A stretch of 64,000 nt of DNA, from positions 2,480,001 to 2,544,000 of the forward strand of contig OZ038531.1 in assembly GCA_964036665.1 (NCBI GenBank). Reading direction: 5' to 3'. The translations under genes and the position numbers were made by a program. The stretch is from Gordius sp. MW1. Taxonomy: Eukaryota; Nematomorpha; Gordioida; Gordea; Gordiidae. Shown here piece after piece: positions 59,827 through 64,000 of this stretch (position 1 is the first letter of the stretch; each line of letters opens with the position of its first letter). The notes under the pieces were generated by a model. That model worked only from the letters and a program-made list of their open reading frames with translations, ran no database searches and had not been told where the DNA came from.

Positions 59827-60596
59827 AATATCTAGTTTTCGTAAAACGTGTGAAAAGGTCAATTGATAAATAAGATTAAAACAAATTTTCCGCGTTGAAT
59901 AGACAACAGCCCTCACTGATTTATATATTAAACTTATTTTTGTCTTTTAAAGGCTTATGCCTGATTGATAATTTCAACAAATCTACTTTCGGTAGATAAT
60001 CAGGCTAATCATAAAGCGAAATATAACTGCTTCATAGTCATTTAAAAATTTAAGTAAAATAAAATATAACAAAAATCCCCACCCCCAAAAACTCCATCGG
60101 ATTTGTAATATTAAGTTGCGAATCAAGCATTTACTTTTTCACGCCGTGGAGTAGATAAAAAAATACCTGAAATTCCTGGAGGCAGGGGTCTAAGGGCGGG
60201 TCGGGGCCTGATTTTAAAGGCCCAAACCCGATGTAAGAATTGATGTTTTCATTTAAAATAGAGCCGTATCGAGAAATGGCAGATAAAATTTCCCGCGAAT
60301 GATGAAACATCACAATAAATAAGACGTTCAGACGAAAGAAAAAAGTGAAAATTTGATGATGGTGACAAAAAAAATTTAAAATTTAGAGTCAGTAAATCAC
60401 GTAAGGAAACAAACTGTTAATGTCCTTCACGGAGAAGAAGGACATTTTTTGTTCAAAGGACACAAAAACACGGGTTTATTTGAGATGAGCCGATGATGGA
60501 GGTAGTATGGCCTTACTTTTTTACTACGTTTGAGCTTTCAAAATTCAAAAAAAAATGATTGTATAAGGAGGTTGAGAAATTCTTAGGGTCTGGCTT
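59827..60596. other. Non-coding DNA
   Basis: A GGGTCTAAGGGCGGGTCGGG patch at about 60187-60206 resembles the hAT-like interior. The minus-strand open frame 60131-60313 has no recognisable similarity. Confidence 0.4.
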
Positions 60597-60760
60597 AGTG
60601 TTGTAAAAACGGCTGGGTTTTGTTTGCTCGATTTTTGGTCTCTGTTTTTCTTAGTCGACCGCTAGGCTTAGTCAAAATTTGAAAAACAAACCAAAGTCGC
60701 CCGTTAGTCGTAGTTGAACCAAAGGTCGACCAAACAAAACCCCGCCGTTTTTACAACACT
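60597..60760. mobile_element. Family A MITE copy, TA-flanked
   Basis: TA then GTGTTGTAAAAACGGCTGGG at the left; CCCGCCGTTTTTACAACAC then TA at the right. Confidence 0.85.
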
Positions 60761-60833
60761 AGTGTGGTGACTTTACTAGATTAAACTAACGATGCCCTAA
60801 TATTTTAAAGGTTTAAGTTTATAAAAACCTTCC

Positions 60834-61106
60834 GTGGGCATGTCAAGGGGTAAAAAAAAGCCATCCACCCCCTCCTTATTACAAAAATGAAATTATGCTT
60901 AAAATTTCACATAAATTTCTAATTTAGAATCAATCTGCCCCCTCTGAATCCGAAAATGATTAAATTCAACCAGCAATGGAATTAGAGGGGAGGAATAGTG
61001 ATTTAGGGAGGGGCAAAATGATCATTTTTTGAAATTTTAGCCATAATTTTAATAAATTGTAACAATTTTTTGAATTTAGAAGGGGCCCCCCTGGCTACGC
61101 TCATGG
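60834..61106. mobile_element. Two worn family B pieces side by side
   Basis: A decayed piece (60834-60960, with CCACCCCCTCC and CTGCCCCCTCTGAATCCG) is followed by a clearer one (60967-61106). The second reads AGCAATGGAATTAGAGG to CCCTGGCTACGCTCATGG. Confidence 0.6.
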
Positions 61107-61138
61107 CGTTTAATGTCCATATTTTATTTTTGATATTT

Positions 61139-62662
61139 GGGCCATTCCAGGGCAAATCAAAACGGTTTCGACCGACCATTTCAGATCAGGATAATTTTTG
61201 GTGAGGGTGTAGGTCTCATTTATTAGATTAATTTCTGAAAGTTTTAGCCATTTTGGGCCAATACTTTTTAAGTTATGGACGTTTAAAGGGCCAAAATCAC
61301 GTACGGGAGCGTTTTATGGTTTTTACTATTTTTGTCATATTTTTGAAAGTAATTGCGTTGTTCACTCAGATTTTGGTGCATTTTGTTCCTAAAAAAATTC
61401 TCTCTCGAAATACTTTAACCAAAAACCTCAAACTATTGCGGTTATTTTTTTGTGGTAAAATTAGTGAAAAATCATAAAAACATATTTCTCCGGTATATGA
61501 AATCACCAATTTCACAAAGTGAACTCCTTTATGACCCATTATCATATTTCAATCATAAAAAGTTTGGGCGCGGCTACGACATGGTCAAAAGTTCGAAAAA
61601 TTGCATTTTTAACAAAAATATATATAGATGGCGGTATAATCAATTATCACAAGAACATATTATGGTGTTTATTTTTTATCAAATTGCAAATTTATAAAGA
61701 ATATGGTAAATAAATAATATTGGAATAAAAATAAACTTAAATTTTATTTTTTTTCTGCGCAATTGGCAATTATCCGAGTTTGAAAATTAGATCTTGAATT
61801 TTAACTTAAATGGTATAGGGGTATGCTAAAATTAATATGAGGTTGAAAAAATAAATATATACTAATATGATGGCAAAATTGCTCATATATTTTTTTTTAC
61901 TGATAATCATTGCTAAAAATAAAAAATTTCTGCAAAATAAAAGGTATTTTAAAAAAAATTTCTTGCTGGTTGTGACCATTTTTTATCTTAATTAAACCTA
62001 AAGTTATTTTCAAACTCGGTTACTTGCCCACCGCGGAGATAAAAGTTCAAAATTTAAGTTGATTTTTAATCCAATATTATTTATTTACCATATATTTTTT
62101 AAAAATTTGCAATTTGATAAAAAACAAACACCATAATATTTTCTTGTGATAATTGATTATACCGCCATCTATAAATATTTTTGTTGAAAATGCAATTTTT
62201 CGAATTTTTGACCATCTCGTAGCCGCGCCCAAACTTTTTATGAATGAAATATGATAATGGGTCATAAAGGAGTTCACATTGTGAAATTGGTGATTTCATA
62301 TACCGGAGAAATATGTTTTTATGATTTTTCACTAATTTTACCACAAAAAATTAACCGCAAAAGTTTGAGGTTTTGGGTTAAATTATTTCGATAGGGAATT
62401 TTTTTAGGAACAAAATGCACCAATGAGTGAATAACGCAATTACTTTCAAAAATATGACAAAAATAGTAAAATCGATAAAACGCTCCCGAACGTGATTTAG
62501 ACCCTTAACGTCCATAACTTAAAAAGGATTGGCCCAAAATGGCTAAAACTTTCAGAAATTAATCTAATAAATGAGGCCTACACCTTGACGAAAAATTATC
62601 CTGATCTGAAATAGTCGGTCGAAAATCGTCTTTTTTTTTGACGAATCGACATGGAATGGCCC
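61139..62662. mobile_element. Foldback element: long inverted repeat, arms about 650 bp
   Basis: The left arm starts GGGCCATTCCAGGGC and the right arm ends GACATGGAATGGCCC. Internally, TTTCTCCGGTATATGAAATC (left) pairs with GATTTCATATACCGGAGAAA (right), and AGTTTGGGCGCGGCTACGA pairs with TCGTAGCCGCGCCCAAACT. The arms stay highly similar to about 61800 and 62000, around a spacer of about 200 bp. ATTT flanks both sides, a possible short target duplication. Mirror-image open frames occur in the two arms (61452-61713 and 62077-62344), but nothing resembles a transposase. Confidence 0.88.
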
Positions 62663-63978
62663 ATTTATATATATCGTAACAAATTTCTCTTGCTAAACAC
62701 TTTTATCCTATCTAACTTATTTATTCAATTAAAAATCTTCCCTAGTTAAAGTCTCGCTGTATATGGGAAGCAAAGCAAAACAAACTTATTAACCTTCGCG
62801 ACTTCTACCACAAAGGAGGAGGTGGCGCAAGCATAAATTTCCAGAGAAAAGGTAAGGGTAGAGAAACTTTGAGTTAATGATGATAATGTATTAATAAAGT
62901 AAAGGAAAGAGGAACTAGTAGATTATTTACTTTCCTGAATAATAGAATAAAAGCCTGGTATGAGCTGACGCGCGTCGCATCAAAATATACAAAGCCCCAC
63001 GGGGCTATTATGGACTTTTCGAGGTTATTGTAAAAAAAGTCAACACTCTTCTCTCTGCAATTGACTTTTGTGGTTTATTAAAGCATACAGGAAAAGAGAA
63101 GGGTGGGGAGGGAAGCAAGTGGAAATAAATTTTTTTATATTTCCTTTCAGATATATATTGAATTTTATCTTGATTTTAGATTGGCCATCATATCACAAAA
63201 GCACCAGAGCTAGAGGAAGATATCCGGTTAAAAAATAATAGTCCATAAAATGAAAATATAAATTTAATGATAAATGGTGAAAAATTGTTTAAAATATACG
63301 TATATGTCAAAAATATGTCATAATAAAACTTCACACAATTTTATTTTTTGCTTTGAGGTAATACGAGAAACAGTATCCAATTTTTAACAGTGTCATTTGG
63401 ACAGGTCACAAATTTTAATTTAAAAAATTGGGGGATGAGGTGACATAATTTAGAAAAAATGATGAAAAATACTTGATTCAATTTAATAAAAACGGTAACA
63501 ACAGGTAACTAATCATGTTGATATCTTTTTAATAAGAGTATTTCGTCAAAAAAACTCCAAAATTTAAGAAAAAGGTTATTTCATGATTTAGCTCGACAAT
63601 TGTAAACGACGATGTTTTTTTTGGGGGGGGGGCACGAAAGCAACACCAGGACCATATATCGAAAGCAAACACACATGGGGGGGGGACAAGTCGTTTTAAC
63701 GAGAGGGACAAAGATATATTATATAAACACACACTATTTTGAAAGATTATTTATCGATTTTCTATAAAGACCCATGGATGAAAGGACTCCACAAAGGGAT
63801 TTAAGCATATAATTAGAAAATCCTATATATTTTACAGAGGAAATTAAGTCAGAACATCAAAAAAAAAACACTGCGGTCATCTTAATACTAAATCCAAGCT
63901 TTTAAGCAACCGAATGTCAACGCCCAGTGACAATTTTAAAAGAGACTTTAATAAGCGAATATTGGAAACTTTTAAATT
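62663..63978. other. Non-coding DNA at the right edge
   Basis: Mostly AT-rich, with a less AT-rich patch at 62790-62840 and 62960-63010. A minus-strand untranslated exon of the TOCA-family gene could be here but cannot be shown. G-runs lie at 63623 and 63679. Confidence 0.35.
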
Positions 63979-64000
63979 AGTGTCGTAAAACGGCTGCGTT
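63979..64000. mobile_element. Family A MITE left end, cut by the window edge
   Basis: AGTGTCGTAAAACGGCTGCG is the family A left terminus; the rest lies outside. Confidence 0.6.

Noticed and set aside
61452-62344. Paired open frames reading the same protein on opposite strands
   Set aside because: They are the two arms of the foldback element read in mirror image. They have no domain and the frames are short.
62790-62840. Possible first exon of the TOCA-family gene on the minus strand
   Set aside because: There is a composition shift and a weak donor-like gttaat, but no Met-Trp-type N-terminus or phase-0 reading into DQYDNL could be shown.

Overview
The window is animal nuclear DNA. It is very AT-rich, its genes are split by introns, and it is crowded with short non-autonomous transposons. 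Three protein-coding genes can be read by joining exons at GT/AG sites with consistent phase. The SH3 sequence of the third gene resembles arthropod Cip4/Toca proteins, so I favour an arthropod. DNA polymerase kappa is, to my knowledge, missing in Drosophila, so a fly-like genome is unlikely. The species is not identified.

Layout: (1) 1-6225 is non-coding. It holds a decayed RTE-like LINE on the minus strand (about 585-2060) and two copies of repeat family C. (2) 6226-17171 (+) is DNA polymerase kappa: 12 exons, 817 codons, from the N-clasp through the Y-family core to a UBZ4 zinc finger and a C-terminal PIP box. Its introns carry repeats of families A, B and C, a LINE 3' fragment and a long (TTTA)n tract. 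(3) 17172-38160 is a gene-poor stretch of about 20 kb with a tandem tRNA-like SINE cluster (18289-19583), many family B elements and two copies of family G, one split by a later family B insertion. (4) 39508-43229 (+) is an aminergic-type class A GPCR of 950 residues in 3 coding exons. A probable 5' untranslated exon ends at 38480. The DRY motif is EQY, and extracellular loop 2 is very long. (5) 45006-57973 (-) is a CIP4/FBP17/TOCA F-BAR-HR1-SH3 adaptor. Fourteen exons are visible (637 residues) and the first exon is not found. It converges on the GPCR gene. The intron splitting its SH3 domain holds a tandem array of 146-bp units derived from family A. (6) 58000-64000 holds an hAT-like element with an exact 8-bp target duplication, more family A and B copies, and a 1.5-kb near-palindromic foldback element (61139-62662).

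The three genes have no obvious joint pathway: translesion DNA synthesis, amine-type signalling, and membrane curvature/actin control. Repeat family names A, B, C, D and G are local labels. A has ends near GTGTTGTAAAAACGGCTGGG, B near CATGGGCGTAGCCAG, and C near TTAATTGCTATGCAATTTAT. D is a tandem unit containing CCAATGGTCA, and G contains GGGGCTAGTCAT. No CRISPR, prokaryotic operon, rRNA or intact tRNA was seen.
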